DNA from: Bacilli bacterium
Lineage (GTDB): Bacteria > Bacillota_I > Bacilli_A > RFN20 > CAG-826
Assembly (NCBI GenBank): GCA_016296775.1
Contig: JAEDIE010000001.1
Span: forward strand, 24,449 to 88,448
Length of the DNA stretch: 64,000 nt
Reading direction: 5' to 3'
This document shows positions 42,172-52,915 of this stretch, piece by piece (position 1 is the stretch's first letter; every line of letters begins with the position of its first letter). The notes beneath the pieces were generated by a model. That model was not told the origin of the DNA and did no database searches. It saw nothing but the letters and a program-made list of their open reading frames with translations. The position numbers were made by a program, and so were the translations under genes.

Positions 42172-44745
42172 ATGAGTAATTTTATTGAAAAACTATTTGG
42201 AATTGATAAGAGAACATTAAAAAAATATGATCGTCAAGCTAGAAAAGTTGAAGCTTTAGCTGAAACGATGAGATCGTTAAGTGATGAACAATTAAGGGCG
42301 AAAACAAACGAATTCAGAGATAGACTTAAAAAAGGTCAAACTTTAGACGATATTAAAATTGAAGCTTTTGCTGTTTGTAGAGAAGCTGCAAAAAGAGTCT
42401 TAGGTTTATATCCTTTCCATTGCCAAATTATTGGTGGTTTAGTTCTTAACGATGGTAACGTTGCAGAAATGCGTACCGGTGAAGGTAAAACATTAACTGC
42501 TACAATGCCAGTTTATTTAAACGGTTTAAGTGGAAAAGGTGTCCATGTCGTTACAGTTAACGAATATCTTGCTCAAAGAGACTCAAACGAAATGGGTCAA
42601 GTTTATCGCTGGTTAGGATTAACAGTCGGATGTAACTTACATTCTTTAAATACTTTAGAGAAAAAGAAAGTTCATATGTGCGATGTTACTTATACAATTA
42701 ACTCCGAATTAGGTTTCGATTACCTTAGAGATAATATGGCTCCTACTGTTGGACAAAGAGTTTTAAGAGGATTAAATTACTGTATCGTTGATGAAGCCGA
42801 TAGTGTTTTAATTGATGAATCAAGAACTCCTCTTATTATTTCTGGTGGTGCTAAAGCAAGTGCTAGCCAATATACTGTTGCTGATAGATTTGTAAAAATG
42901 TTAACTCCATCAACTCCACGTGATGAAGAATATAAAAGAAAACATCCAGATTACATTCCAGATGGTGATTTTGAAATTGATGTTAAAACAAAGGCTTGTT
43001 ATTTAACTGATAAAGGTGCAATTAAAGCTGAAAAATTATTTGGCGTTCCAAATCTTTATGCTCCAAATCTTCAAGATTTAGTTCATAGAATTCACCAAGC
43101 TTTAAAAGCTAACTATATTATGACAAGAGACGTTGAATATCTTGTTGATCAAAATTTAGAAATTCAATTAATTGACCAATTTACTGGACGTGTTCTTAAA
43201 GGAAGAGAGTATAGCGATGGTTTACAACAAGCTATTCAAGCTAAAGAAGGTGTAAAAATTAAAGAAGAAACAGTTACTTTAGCTACAATTACATACCAAA
43301 ACTTCTTTAGATTATTTAAGAAAATTGGTGGTATGACTGGTACTGCTAAAACTGAAGAAGAAGAATTCCAAAAGATTTATAACATGAGAGTTATTTGTAT
43401 CCCAACAAATAAACCTGTTATTAGAGATGATGCTACTGATTATATCTTTGCTCATAAAGATGGAAAAATTAAAGCTATGGTTAAAGAAATTGCGGAAAGA
43501 CATGCAATTGGTCAACCAATTCTTATTGGTACTCCATCTGTTGAAGCTAGTGAAGAATTAGCAAAATATCTTGATAAAGCTAACTTAAAATTTGAAATGT
43601 TAAATGCTAAAAACCATGCTAGAGAAGCTGAAATTATTTCTCATGCTGGTGAAAAAGGTAGAATCACACTTGCTACTAACATGGCAGGTCGTGGTACCGA
43701 TATTAAGTTAACTGAAGAAACTAGAAAATTAGGCGGTTTATGTGTTTTCGGTTTAGAAAGACATGAATCAAGACGTATTGATAACCAATTAAGAGGACGT
43801 TCAGGAAGACAAGGTGATCCTGGTTTTTCAAGATTTTATGTTTCTCTTGATGATGAATTAATGATTAGATTTGCAAACGATAGATTAAGAAAGGCTTTTG
43901 AAAACTATGGTGATGAAGCAATCGAATCCAGAATGTTATCAAATGCTATTACTGGAGCTCAAAAGAGAATTGAAGGTCAAAACTTTGACGTTAGAAAGAA
44001 CCTTCTTGATTACGATGATGTTTTAAGTAAACAAAGACAAATCATGTATGCAAAACGTGATCAAATCTTATTTGCTGATGATATTTCTGACTTATTATTA
44101 GAAATTTTTAAAGATTGTGGACAAGCTTTAGCTAAGAGAGCAGTTTTAGAAAATTCAGCTAATAAGTCTGTTAATGGACAAGAATTAGTTAAATTATGTG
44201 TTCCTAAGTTTATTAAAGAAGGAATTATTAAACCAGATTTATATGATGATGCTGATCCAGTAGAAGTTGGAGAAGATTTAAAAGATATTCTTTTAGATTC
44301 ATATTTACATAGAAAGAAAGATGCTGATAAAGATGAAATGGAAAGAATTGAAAGACAAATTTCATTACGTGTTATCGATAGAAACTGGACAAAACAAATC
44401 GATGATATGACTAGATTTAGAGAATCAGTCGGTTTAAGAGGATATGGTCAAATCAACCCACTTCAAGATTATGTTAATGAAGGTTGGGCAATGTTTAGAG
44501 AAATGCTTGAAATTATTTCACTTGAAGTTGTACTTAATCTTTTAAATGTACAAATTCAAAAGAAAGAGGAAAATAAACAAGCATTTACAATTAATGTAAA
44601 TCAACCAGTTACTCCTCAAGAAACAAAAGAAGAAAATAAAGAAATGAAAGTCGTATCAAAAGAAGCTGAACTTAATATCACAAATGTTGATAAAGATGCT
44701 AAAGCTGCTCCAGAACATAAATACGACGACATTCATACAAATTAA
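42172..44745 (+). CDS. secA: Preprotein translocase ATPase SecA
   Basis: This 857-residue motor pushes preproteins through SecYEG. It has Walker A EMRTGEGKTLTATMP, VDEADSVLIDESRTPLIISG, and LATNMAGRGTDIKL with RGRSGRQGDPG. The C-terminus (EHKYDDIHTN) lacks the zinc-binding CxCxSGxxxxxCH tail seen in longer SecAs, so lipid or SecB-type binding is probably absent. SD AAGGA. It is followed after 12 bases by prfB, as in Bacillus. Confidence 0.97.
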   Translation: MSNFIEKLFGIDKRTLKKYDRQARKVEALAETMRSLSDEQLRAKTNEFRDRLKKGQTLDDIKIEAFAVCREAAKRVLGLYPFHCQIIGGLVLNDGNVAEMRTGEGKTLTATMPVYLNGLSGKGVHVVTVNEYLAQRDSNEMGQVYRWLGLTVGCNLHSLNTLEKKKVHMCDVTYTINSELGFDYLRDNMAPTVGQRVLRGLNYCIVDEADSVLIDESRTPLIISGGAKASASQYTVADRFVKMLTPSTPRDEEYKRKHPDYIPDGDFEIDVKTKACYLTDKGAIKAEKLFGVPNLYAPNLQDLVHRIHQALKANYIMTRDVEYLVDQNLEIQLIDQFTGRVLKGREYSDGLQQAIQAKEGVKIKEETVTLATITYQNFFRLFKKIGGMTGTAKTEEEEFQKIYNMRVICIPTNKPVIRDDATDYIFAHKDGKIKAMVKEIAERHAIGQPILIGTPSVEASEELAKYLDKANLKFEMLNAKNHAREAEIISHAGEKGRITLATNMAGRGTDIKLTEETRKLGGLCVFGLERHESRRIDNQLRGRSGRQGDPGFSRFYVSLDDELMIRFANDRLRKAFENYGDEAIESRMLSNAITGAQKRIEGQNFDVRKNLLDYDDVLSKQRQIMYAKRDQILFADDISDLLLEIFKDCGQALAKRAVLENSANKSVNGQELVKLCVPKFIKEGIIKPDLYDDADPVEVGEDLKDILLDSYLHRKKDADKDEMERIERQISLRVIDRNWTKQIDDMTRFRESVGLRGYGQINPLQDYVNEGWAMFREMLEIISLEVVLNLLNVQIQKKEENKQAFTINVNQPVTPQETKEENKEMKVVSKEAELNITNVDKDAKAAPEHKYDDIHTN

Positions 44746-44757
44746 GTAGGATTTCAT

Positions 44758-45865
44758 ATGGAATTTTATATTTTAAAGCAAAAAATTGTTGAGGCATTAA
44801 GTAATTTAGAACAACTTAATGATTCACTTTGACATCGAAAAATTAGAGGCTAAATTTAAATCAATAGAAGAAGAAATTTTATCTCCTGATTTTTGGAACA
44901 ATCTTCGTGTTGCTAATAAAAAAATCGAGGAGAAAAATGACTTAGAATATAAAATAAGTACAATTAAAAAATTAAACACTGCATTTAATGGATTAGAAGA
45001 TTTTGCTCTTATCTTAAATGAAAGTGATGAAGAAATGATTGCTTTAGCAGAAAGCGTCTATTTTGAAAATATAAAAGTTTTGAATGATTTAAGACATCAA
45101 GTTCTTTTTAGTCAAGAATATGATGCTTTTTCATGCACCCTTTCTATTCATCCAGGAGCAGGAGGAACTGAAGCTTGTGACTGGGCTGACATGCTTTTGA
45201 GAATGTATGAAAGGTTTTGTGAAAAAAACAAGTTTAAATATAGTGTAATTGATTATGAACCAGGTGATGAAGCTGGTGTAAAAAGCGTTGTTTTAATGAT
45301 TGAAGGTAAAAACGCTTATGGTATGTTAAAAGGCGAAAAAGGAGTTCATAGACTAGTTAGGATTTCGCCTTTTGATGCTAACGCAAGAAGACATACTTCT
45401 TTTGCTAGTGTTAATGTTGTTCCTCTTTTTGATGATTCTATTGATGTTCAAATTGATCCAAAAGACTTACAAATTGATACTTATAGAAGCGGTGGAGCTG
45501 GTGGTCAAAACGTTAATAAAGTTGAAACAGCAGTAAGAATTACACATATTCCAACAGGTATAGTTGTATCTTGCCAAGTCGAAAGATTTCAAATAAAGAA
45601 TAAGGAAATCGCTATGAATATGCTTAAAAGTCAACTCTATGAAATTGAAATGGAGAAAAAAGAGAGCAAGATTAAAAATATTGTTGGAGAAAAGAAAGAT
45701 ATTGAATGGGGTTCTCAAATTAGAAGTTACGTTTTCTGTCCATATACACTTGTTAAGGATAATAGAACTAACTATGAAGACACTCAAGTTGATAAAGTTA
45801 TGGATGGCGATATAAATGGCTTTATTTATAGCTATTTAGAAATGGAGGCTAAGAAAATTGATTAA
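44758..45865 (+). CDS. prfB: Peptide chain release factor 2, with programmed +1 frameshift
   Basis: RF2 reads UAA and UGA. The start ATG 44758 is followed by 24 codons up to CTT-TGA (44827-44832); skipping one base continues in the next frame (DIEKLEAKF), giving 368 residues with [17 protein letters not shown]. The CTT-TGA-C site is the classic autoregulatory one, but the SD-like AGGGGG stimulator normally just before it is absent (AATGATTCA instead). Its presence shows that UGA is a stop codon here. TAGGA precedes the start, and secA ends 12 bases upstream. Confidence 0.92.
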
Positions 45866-46913
45866 ACTTTTAAAGAAGTTAAATCCAAAAAAGAGGCAGG
45901 TTTTACATACTATTTTTAAAATTTTTCTTGTTTTATTAGGCACTTTTATCCTTGCTTTTGGGACAGGTGTCTTCCTTGTACCATTCAACATAATTACTGG
46001 TGGTGTGAGTGGTATTTCTATCTTGCTTGGTAGACTTAATATATTGAGCGTAGATATTTGGTCATATATAATTTGTTGGTCATTATTTATCGTGGGATTT
46101 TTTGTTCTTGGGTTAAAATTTTCTTTATCAACTTTAATATCTACAATTTTTTATCCAATATTTTTGACTATTCTTTTACGTATAGGATTAGGCGAAGCTT
46201 GTTTAAGTTTACTTTGTCCAAAAAACGGAATAGTTTATATAAACGGAAATTTAAGTGTTTTACCAACAACTATACAAAGTTTAGGAACAGGCAATTTGTT
46301 AATAATTTCGCTGTTTGGAGGTATTTTTGTTGGTCTAGGTTGCGGAATCACTTTTATTGGTGAAGGATCGACTGGTGGACTTGACATTTTATGTTTTATA
46401 TTTAAAAAATTCTTTAATTTTAGTGTTTCAGTAACAAGTTTTATTCTTGATGCTTCAGTTATCTTAATTGGAATTATTGTAGATATAGTTAATGGTGGAA
46501 CTAGCACTACATTCATGGCGAGTTTAATTGGTATAATAGGTGCTTTTTCTTGTGCTATGGCAATTCAATACATCTACAACGGTTTAGAAAGTAGTTATGT
46601 TTGTGATATTATCACCTCTAAACCTGATGAAGTTAATGATTATGTTCAAAAAGAATTAGAGAGAACAACAACTTATTTCAAAATTGTTGGAGGTTATTCA
46701 AAAGAAGAAAAAACTATGATTAGACTAGTGTTTTCTAAACGAGAATATACTACAATTAAAGATGCTTTAAGTAAAATTGATCCGGAAGCATTTATTACTT
46801 TTACTAAAGCAAAATTAGTAACAGGAGAAGGTTTTGAAAATAACGAAAACAGTAAGGATTTAGCTATAAATTCGTTAATTAAAAAGGCAAAAAAGAAGAA
46901 TGAAAAAGTATAA
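45858..46913 (+). CDS. YitT-family membrane protein (DUF161/DUF2179)
   Basis: This 351-residue protein has about five membrane helices (segments in 22-45, 52-75, 82-105, 148-175 and 190-225) and a cytoplasmic DUF2179 domain at the end. It includes [27 protein letters not shown] and [20 protein letters not shown]. The start is TTG 45858, with GGAGG 10 nt upstream. It overlaps prfB and uvrB at its two ends. The function is unknown. Confidence 0.85.
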   Translation: MIKLLKKLNPKKRQVLHTIFKIFLVLLGTFILAFGTGVFLVPFNIITGGVSGISILLGRLNILSVDIWSYIICWSLFIVGFFVLGLKFSLSTLISTIFYPIFLTILLRIGLGEACLSLLCPKNGIVYINGNLSVLPTTIQSLGTGNLLIISLFGGIFVGLGCGITFIGEGSTGGLDILCFIFKKFFNFSVSVTSFILDASVILIGIIVDIVNGGTSTTFMASLIGIIGAFSCAMAIQYIYNGLESSYVCDIITSKPDEVNDYVQKELERTTTYFKIVGGYSKEEKTMIRLVFSKREYTTIKDALSKIDPEAFITFTKAKLVTGEGFENNENSKDLAINSLIKKAKKKNEKV

Positions 46914-48873
46914 GAAGTTTGAATTAGTTTCTAAATTTCATCCTACTGGTGATCAACCAAATGCAATCAAAGAATTAGTTAATGGACTTAAGGAAGGTAA
47001 AAAAGTCCAAGTTCTTTTGGGTGCAACTGGAACTGGTAAAACTTTTACAATGGCAAATGTTATAAAAGAGATAGAAAAACCTACTTTAATTTTGGTTCAT
47101 AACAAAACATTAGCGGCTCAATTATACGCAGAAATGAAAGAATTATTTCCAAATAATCGTGTAGAATATTTCATTTCAAATTTCGATTTTTATCAACCAG
47201 AAGCCTATATTCCTTCAAGTGATACTTATATTGATAAGACAGCTTTAATGAATGAAGAAATTGAAATGATGAGGGTTTCAGCGATAAATTCTATCGTTTC
47301 CAGAAGAGATACTATCGTTGTTGCTAGTGTTGCTTCTATTTATGGTCTTTCAGATCCTGAAGAATATAAGAAGCTTGTTTTTGAAGTTAGAGAAAATGAA
47401 GAAATTGATAGAAGAACATTCTTTAAAAAACTAATTGATTCACAATATAAACGTAATGATATTGAATTAAAACCTGGAAGATTTAGAGTTCATGGAGATT
47501 TAATCGATATTATGCCTAGCAACATGAGCGATACTTTTATTCGTTTAGATATGTTTGGAGATACAGTTGAACGAATAATTGTTGTTGATTACATGACACA
47601 AAAAACAATCGATAGATATAAAATTTATAACTTATTCCCTGCATATGATCATGCAGTAACGAGAAATACTATTGATAATGCATGTGAACACATTTTAAAA
47701 GAATTAGAAGAAAGAGTTAAATACTATGAAGATTTAGGAAAGCCTCTTGAAGCTGAACGTATTGAAATGCGTACAAGACAAGATGTTGAAAATCTTAGAG
47801 AATTTGGAATTTGTCCAGGAATTGAAAACTATTCTAGATATATGGATGGTAGAAAAGAAGGTGAAAAACCATTCTGTTTGATGGATTATTTTGATAGAGA
47901 TTATCTTTTAATTGTTGATGAAAGTCATGTTACTCTTCCTCAAGTTAGAGGTATGTTTAATGGTGATAGAAGTAGAAAAACAACCCTTGTTGAATATGGC
48001 TTTAGACTTCCAAGTGCTTTAGACAATAGGCCTTTAAATTTTAATGAATTTGAAAATGAAATTAATCAACTTATTTGTACAAGTGCTACACCAGGAGACT
48101 ATGAATTAGAGAAGACAAATAACCAATATGTTGAACAAATTATTCGACCAACAGGTCTTTTAGATCCTCAAATTGAAGTACGACCATCAATGGGTCAAAT
48201 CGATGATTTAGTACATGAAATAAAAGAAAGAATTGAACGTAATGAAAGAGTCATGGTTGTTACATTAACAATTAAAATGAGTGAGGATTTAACGGCTTAT
48301 TTGAAAGGAATAGGTATAAAAACAGTTTATTTACATAGTGAATGTAAGACACTTGAAAGAAGCCAAATTATTTACGAGCTTAGAAAAGGAAAATATGATG
48401 TATTAGTTGGTATTAACCTTCTTAGAGAAGGATTGGATATTCCTGAAGTTAGTTTAATTACGATTTTAGATGCAGATAAAGAAGGTTTCCTAAGAAGTGA
48501 AAGAAGCTTAATACAAGTCGTTGGAAGAGCCGCAAGAAACGCAAATGGTAAAGCGATAATGTATGCAGATTCTATTACCGAATCAATGCAAAAATGTATC
48601 GATGAGACTAATAGAAGAAGAAGTATTCAAGAAAAATATAACGAAGATAACGGAATTGTTCCGATGACAATTGTTAAAGAGATAACTCCTCCTCTCTCTG
48701 TTAAAGAAGATGACAAGCCTTATGAATATAAGGGTAAATTAACAAAGAAAGAACTTGATAGACAAATAAAGGAAGTCGAAAAAGAGATGAATGAAGCTGC
48801 TAAAGCTTACGACTTTGAAAAGGCTATTAAACTTAGAGATTTGCTCTTTGAATTACGTGCTGAAAGAGAATAA
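46900..48873 (+). CDS. uvrB: Excinuclease ABC subunit B
   Basis: This 657-residue nucleotide-excision-repair helicase has Walker A LLGATGTGKTFTMAN, the beta-hairpin region YISNFDFYQPEAYIPSSDTYI-like segment (around 85-100), DYLLIVDESHVT, the helicase motif VGINLLREGLDIPEVSLI, and a UvrC-binding UVR motif near the end (LDRQIKEVEKEMNEAAKA). The start overlaps the previous stop. uvrA and uvrC were not seen in the window. Confidence 0.97.
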   Translation: MKKYKKFELVSKFHPTGDQPNAIKELVNGLKEGKKVQVLLGATGTGKTFTMANVIKEIEKPTLILVHNKTLAAQLYAEMKELFPNNRVEYFISNFDFYQPEAYIPSSDTYIDKTALMNEEIEMMRVSAINSIVSRRDTIVVASVASIYGLSDPEEYKKLVFEVRENEEIDRRTFFKKLIDSQYKRNDIELKPGRFRVHGDLIDIMPSNMSDTFIRLDMFGDTVERIIVVDYMTQKTIDRYKIYNLFPAYDHAVTRNTIDNACEHILKELEERVKYYEDLGKPLEAERIEMRTRQDVENLREFGICPGIENYSRYMDGRKEGEKPFCLMDYFDRDYLLIVDESHVTLPQVRGMFNGDRSRKTTLVEYGFRLPSALDNRPLNFNEFENEINQLICTSATPGDYELEKTNNQYVEQIIRPTGLLDPQIEVRPSMGQIDDLVHEIKERIERNERVMVVTLTIKMSEDLTAYLKGIGIKTVYLHSECKTLERSQIIYELRKGKYDVLVGINLLREGLDIPEVSLITILDADKEGFLRSERSLIQVVGRAARNANGKAIMYADSITESMQKCIDETNRRRSIQEKYNEDNGIVPMTIVKEITPPLSVKEDDKPYEYKGKLTKKELDRQIKEVEKEMNEAAKAYDFEKAIKLRDLLFELRAERE

Positions 48874-49059
48874 AACCAAAAATTTTATTCTTTTTTTGTT
48901 AAATTTTTTATGAATTTTTTTAAAAAATAATGAAAAAAATGAATTTTTTTAGTATATTTTTTAAAGAAAAGTAACTGATTTTTCGATTAGATTAGAGCCC
49001 TTCTATATATTTATATATAATTGTAAAAAAAGTGTTGATTTATACTTACGAGTATAGTA

Positions 49060-49180
49060 AACTTTTAATGTTTTACGGTTGCGTTGATGTGCGAGGTTGC
49101 TGATACACCCACAGGCGTTGTCATGATATGTATTCAGGTAATTCGCATTGAGCATTCTGTAAGTGGAAAATTATGAAAGG
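49060..49180 (+). promoter_or_regulatory. S10-operon leader, probable autoregulatory RNA
   Basis: The gap 48874-49188 begins with AT-rich sequence with T-runs and a promoter-like TATAGT (49053-49058), and holds no gene. From about 49075 to 49160 the sequence turns notably G+C-rich, with GCGAGGTTGCTGATACACCC (49091-49110), which resembles the conserved leader upstream of rpsJ in other Bacilli. I infer an RNA that binds a ribosomal protein (L4 or similar). No terminator hairpin was recognised in it. Confidence 0.5.
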
Positions 49181-49188
49181 AGAAATTC

Positions 49189-49500
49189 ATGGCAAAAGTT
49201 AAAAAGATTAGAATTCGTTTACAATCTTATGACCACAAATTACTCGATATGGCTGTTGGTAAAATTGTAAATGCAATTACTAAGACAGGTGCAGGTGTAG
49301 TCGGACCTATTCCTCTTCCAACGGAGAAACAAGTCTACACAATCTTAAGAGCTGTTCATAAATACAAAGATTCTCGTGAACAATTCGAAATTAGAACCCA
49401 TAAGAGAATCCTTGATATCACAAATCCAAATAGTGAATCAGTTGATGCATTAAGAAAATTAGATTTACCAAGTGGTGTTGATATCGACATTAAGTTATAG
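49189..49500 (+). CDS. rpsJ: 30S ribosomal protein S10
   Basis: This protein (uS10), 103 residues and normal in length, is first in the S10 operon. [18 protein letters not shown] and [20 protein letters not shown] are typical. It lies in the 30S head and its loop binds NusB in antitermination. AAAGGAG precedes the ATG. The upstream leader likely controls the whole 15-kb cluster. Confidence 0.97.
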   Translation: MAKVKKIRIRLQSYDHKLLDMAVGKIVNAITKTGAGVVGPIPLPTEKQVYTILRAVHKYKDSREQFEIRTHKRILDITNPNSESVDALRKLDLPSGVDIDIKL

Positions 49501-49513
49501 GAGGTAAGACACA

Positions 49514-50197
49514 ATGAAACAAATCATCGGTCGTAAAATTGGAATGACTCAAGTTTATGCAGAAGATGGAACAATGTATGCTGTCACAGTTGTTGAAGTC
49601 TTACCAAACGTAGTCACCCAAAAGAAAACACTTGAAAAAGATGGTTATGAAGCTATCCAAATCGGATACGAAGACAAAAAAGAAAAGAATCTTAACAAGT
49701 GTGAAAAAGGTATATTCGCTAAAGCCAACGTTAGTGGTAAAGCTAACTTATTCGAATTAAAAGGCGACGAAATGACAAAATTCGAAGTTGGACAAGAAAT
49801 TACATGTGATTTATTTGCTAAAGGTGAACAAATCGATGTTATCGGAACAAGCAAAGGTAGAGGATATGCCGGTACCGTCAAGAGATGGGGCCACACCATC
49901 GGACCTAAAGGACATGGTTCAGGATACCACAGAGGTCAAGGTTCATTTGCTAACAATGGTAGATGCAACAACCGTGTTATTCCAGGAAAGAAAATGTCAG
50001 GTCATATGGGGAATCAATCAGCTACAGTTTTAAATCAAGTAGTTGTTGATTCAAACAAAGAAATGAACTACATCCTTGTAAGTGGTGGAGTTCCAGGACC
50101 TAAAAAAGGTTTAGTAAAAATTAGAAGTGCTATTAAGCCAGTTGCAAATCCATTAAAGGTTGAAACATTGATTAATAGAACTCCTAAAGCTGAATAG
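49514..50197 (+). CDS. rplC: 50S ribosomal protein L3
   Basis: This 227-residue protein (uL3) is slightly longer than the usual 205-210. IGRKIGMTQVYAEDGTMY is its N-terminus and the central SKGRGYAGTVKRWGHTIG loop reaches the peptidyl-transferase centre. GGAGG is placed before the start. It is an early assembly protein at the 23S 3' end. Confidence 0.97.
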   Translation: MKQIIGRKIGMTQVYAEDGTMYAVTVVEVLPNVVTQKKTLEKDGYEAIQIGYEDKKEKNLNKCEKGIFAKANVSGKANLFELKGDEMTKFEVGQEITCDLFAKGEQIDVIGTSKGRGYAGTVKRWGHTIGPKGHGSGYHRGQGSFANNGRCNNRVIPGKKMSGHMGNQSATVLNQVVVDSNKEMNYILVSGGVPGPKKGLVKIRSAIKPVANPLKVETLINRTPKAE

Positions 50198-50212
50198 TAG
50201 AAAGGAGCGAAT

Positions 50213-50833
50213 ATGGAAAATATCGAATTAAAAGTCTTATCCCAAACTGGTAAGGAAGTTTCTACTATTACATTAGATAAGGAAGTCTTTGGTGTTGAAG
50301 TTAACGAACAAGTTATGTTCGATGCTGTTATGACTTACTTAGCAAACAGAAGACAAGCTACTGCTAAAACAAAGAAAAGACATGAAGTTAGCGGTGGTGG
50401 TAAGAAACCATTCAGACAAAAAGGAACTGGTAGAGCAAGAGCAGGAAGCTCAAGATCACCAATCTGGGTCGGTGGTGGAACTGTCTTTGGACCAGATGGA
50501 AACCAAAACTACAAAATTAAACAAAATAAGAAAGAACATAAGTTAGCCTTAAAGAGTGCCTTAACAAAACAAATTGGAAATCTTATCGTTCTTGATAGTT
50601 TAACAGTAGGTGGTAAAACAAAAGAAATCGTTGAAGTTTTAAAAGCTTTAAACGTTGCTAACAATAAAGTTTTATTAGTTAGTGAAGATGAAAAAGTACT
50701 TCAAGGTAGCGCAAACCTTGCTAATGTACTTGTCGTTAATAGAAGTAACATCTCAGTTTATGACTTATTAAACAGTGAATCACTTGTTATGGTCGAAGCT
50801 GATGTTAAATCATTAGAGGAGGGTCTTAAATAA
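50213..50833 (+). CDS. rplD: 50S ribosomal protein L4
   Basis: This 206-residue protein (uL4) has the loop segment KKPFRQKGTGRARAGSSRSPIWVGGG that lines the exit tunnel near macrolide sites. L4 is the usual repressor of S10 operons, so it may act on the leader at 49060. AAAGGAG precedes the ATG. The rplW start overlaps its stop (TAATG). Confidence 0.97.
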   Translation: MENIELKVLSQTGKEVSTITLDKEVFGVEVNEQVMFDAVMTYLANRRQATAKTKKRHEVSGGGKKPFRQKGTGRARAGSSRSPIWVGGGTVFGPDGNQNYKIKQNKKEHKLALKSALTKQIGNLIVLDSLTVGGKTKEIVEVLKALNVANNKVLLVSEDEKVLQGSANLANVLVVNRSNISVYDLLNSESLVMVEADVKSLEEGLK

Positions 50834-51171
50834 TGGCTAAAAAAGAAGTGGTAGCTGAAGTAGTCGCTACAACAAAACCTATCATTCATGATTTTGAAAT
50901 TATTAAAGAACCAGTAATCACTGAAAAGAGCTCACTTCTTAGTGAACAAGCTAATCAATATACATTCATTGTTGATAAGAAAGCTGGAAAGACCGAAATT
51001 AGAAAAGCTATTGAAAGAATCTATGGTGTTCACGTTGTTGGAATTAGCACCATCAATGCCAAAGAAAAACTTTTATCAAGAGGTTCTAGATATAAAGGAA
51101 AGATTGGCGCATTCAAGAAAGCTATTGTTACATTACGTGAAGGCGAAGTAATCAACTTATTCGCTGAATAA
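50833..51171 (+). CDS. rplW: 50S ribosomal protein L23
   Basis: uL23, 112 residues, with an N-terminal extension of about 15 residues compared with typical 95-100. KEPVITEKSSLLSEQANQYTFIVD is characteristic. It sits at the exit of the peptide tunnel, where it docks trigger factor and SRP. GAGGAGGG lies before the start. Confidence 0.95.
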   Translation: MAKKEVVAEVVATTKPIIHDFEIIKEPVITEKSSLLSEQANQYTFIVDKKAGKTEIRKAIERIYGVHVVGISTINAKEKLLSRGSRYKGKIGAFKKAIVTLREGEVINLFAE

Positions 51172-51199
51172 AATTAAAACTTATATATAGGAGAAAGAT

Positions 51200-52033
51200 A
51201 TGTCAGTAAAAAGTTATAAACCTTATACTCCTTCTAGAAGAGCAATGATCTCGATGAACTATGAAGAAGTAACCAAAAAGACTCCTGAAAAAAGTTTAGT
51301 TGTCACACTTAAAAAGAGTGGTGGAAGAAATAACCAAGGTGTTATCACTTGCCGTCACATCGGAGGAGGCAATAAAACAAAATACAGAATTATCGATTTC
51401 AAAAGAAATAAAGACGGAGTTGTCGGAAAAGTATTCGCTATCGAATATGATCCAAATAGAAATGCAAATATTGCCTTAATCCATTATCTTGATGGTGAAA
51501 AACGTTATATCATCAAACCTCAAGGATTACATGTCGGTGACACAATTGTCAGTGGAGATGCTTGTGATATCGTCGTAGGTAATGCAATGTTACTTAAAAA
51601 CATTCCTGAAGGTACATTTATACATAACGTCGAATTAACACCAAAGAAAGGTGGACAATTATGTAGAAGTGCTGGATGTAGTGCTCAAGTCCTTGGTAAA
51701 GAAGGCAAATATGTTATCGTCAGACTTCAATCTGGTGAAACAAGAAAAATTCTTGAAACATGTAGAGCTACAATCGGTATCGTAGGAAATGAAGATTACA
51801 ACCTTGTCAATGTTGGTAAAGCAGGTAAAACAAGATATAAAGGTGTAAGACCAACAGTTAGAGGTTCCGCTATGAACCCACCAGATCACCCACACGGCGG
51901 TGGTGAAGGTAAGTGTCCAGTTGGTAGAGATGCACCACGTACTCCATGGGGTAAACGTGCATTAGGTGTCAAGACACGTAGAATTAAGAAGGCTTCAACT
52001 AAATTAATTATTAGAAGAGCCTCAGATAAATAA
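51200..52033 (+). CDS. rplB: 50S ribosomal protein L2
   Basis: This 277-residue protein (uL2) has [35 protein letters not shown] and the C-terminal [19 protein letters not shown], including the histidine region near the peptidyl-transferase centre. TAGGAGAAAG precedes the ATG. Normal length. Confidence 0.98.
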   Translation: MSVKSYKPYTPSRRAMISMNYEEVTKKTPEKSLVVTLKKSGGRNNQGVITCRHIGGGNKTKYRIIDFKRNKDGVVGKVFAIEYDPNRNANIALIHYLDGEKRYIIKPQGLHVGDTIVSGDACDIVVGNAMLLKNIPEGTFIHNVELTPKKGGQLCRSAGCSAQVLGKEGKYVIVRLQSGETRKILETCRATIGIVGNEDYNLVNVGKAGKTRYKGVRPTVRGSAMNPPDHPHGGGEGKCPVGRDAPRTPWGKRALGVKTRRIKKASTKLIIRRASDK

Positions 52034-52053
52034 TCGGGAAAGGAGATAGAAAT

Positions 52054-52356
52054 ATGTCAAGAAGCTTAAAAAAGGGACCATTTGTTGATGAAAGCTTAAT
52101 GAAGAAAGTTGAAGCTTTAAATGCTAGCAACAAGAAAGCTGTTATCAAAACATGGTCAAGAAGAAGTACAATCTTTCCTGAATTTGTAGAACATACATTC
52201 GCTGTATACAATGGTCACACATTCATTACAGTTTATGTAACAGAAGATATGGTTGGTCATAAATTAGGTGAATTTGCTCCAACAAGAACTTTCAAAGGTC
52301 ACTTTGGAAACAATGCTGAAGACAAAGCAGCCGCTATGGCAGCCTTAAAGAGATAG
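52054..52356 (+). CDS. rpsS: 30S ribosomal protein S19
   Basis: This 100-residue protein (uS19) has [18 protein letters not shown] and [18 protein letters not shown]. It sits in the 30S head with S13. It is a few residues longer than usual at the C-terminus (an Ala-rich tail). GGAAAGGAGA precedes the start. Confidence 0.97.
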   Translation: MSRSLKKGPFVDESLMKKVEALNASNKKAVIKTWSRRSTIFPEFVEHTFAVYNGHTFITVYVTEDMVGHKLGEFAPTRTFKGHFGNNAEDKAAAMAALKR

Positions 52357-52369
52357 GAGGAATTAGTTA

Positions 52370-52897
52370 ATGGCTACAGAAACTAAAAAGAAAACTGCTA
52401 AAGTTGAAGAAGCTAGTGCTCCAACAACTGAAGTAGTCAAAAAACCTAGAAAACCAAGAGCTAAGAAAGTTACTCCTGAAACAACTGAAGTTAAAGAAGT
52501 AAAAGAAGTTAAGAAAGCTAAAAAAGAACCTGTAAAAGAAGAAGTCAAAAAACCAATCGTTACAGAAGCTAGAGCTAAAGCCTTAACATTAAAGGTTACT
52601 CCTAGAAAATGTAGATTAGTTGTTGATCTTGTTAGAGGAAAATCTTGCAGTGAAGCACTTGAAATTTTATTCAATACTCACAAAGAAGCAGCTCCTATGG
52701 TTGCTAAAGTTATTAAATCAGCTGTCGCAAATGCTGTTAATAACTTCAATATGAGAGAAGATAAATTATACGTTGCTTCAATCATGGCAAGTGATTCAGT
52801 CAAAATGAAAAGATACCTTCCACGTGCTAAAGGTAGCGCCAGTGGAATGGTTAAGAGATTCACAAATCTTTACGTCGTTGTAAAAGAAAAGAACTAA
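52370..52897 (+). CDS. rplV: 50S ribosomal protein L22 with long Lys/Glu-rich N-terminal extension
   Basis: This 175-residue protein (uL22), compared with about 110 usually, has its core from about residue 64 (ARAKALTLKVTPRKCRLVVD...), with the exit-tunnel loop later. The first 60 residues are low-complexity: Lys, Val, Thr, Glu and Pro (KKPRKPRAKK and EVKEVKEVKKAKK). GGAGG lies 9 nt before the start, so the extension is probably real. It would project from the solvent side of the ribosome. No comparable extension is usual in Bacilli L22. Confidence 0.95.
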   Translation: MATETKKKTAKVEEASAPTTEVVKKPRKPRAKKVTPETTEVKEVKEVKKAKKEPVKEEVKKPIVTEARAKALTLKVTPRKCRLVVDLVRGKSCSEALEILFNTHKEAAPMVAKVIKSAVANAVNNFNMREDKLYVASIMASDSVKMKRYLPRAKGSASGMVKRFTNLYVVVKEKN

Positions 52898-52915
52898 TGG
52901 AGGGAAGATAAAGTT

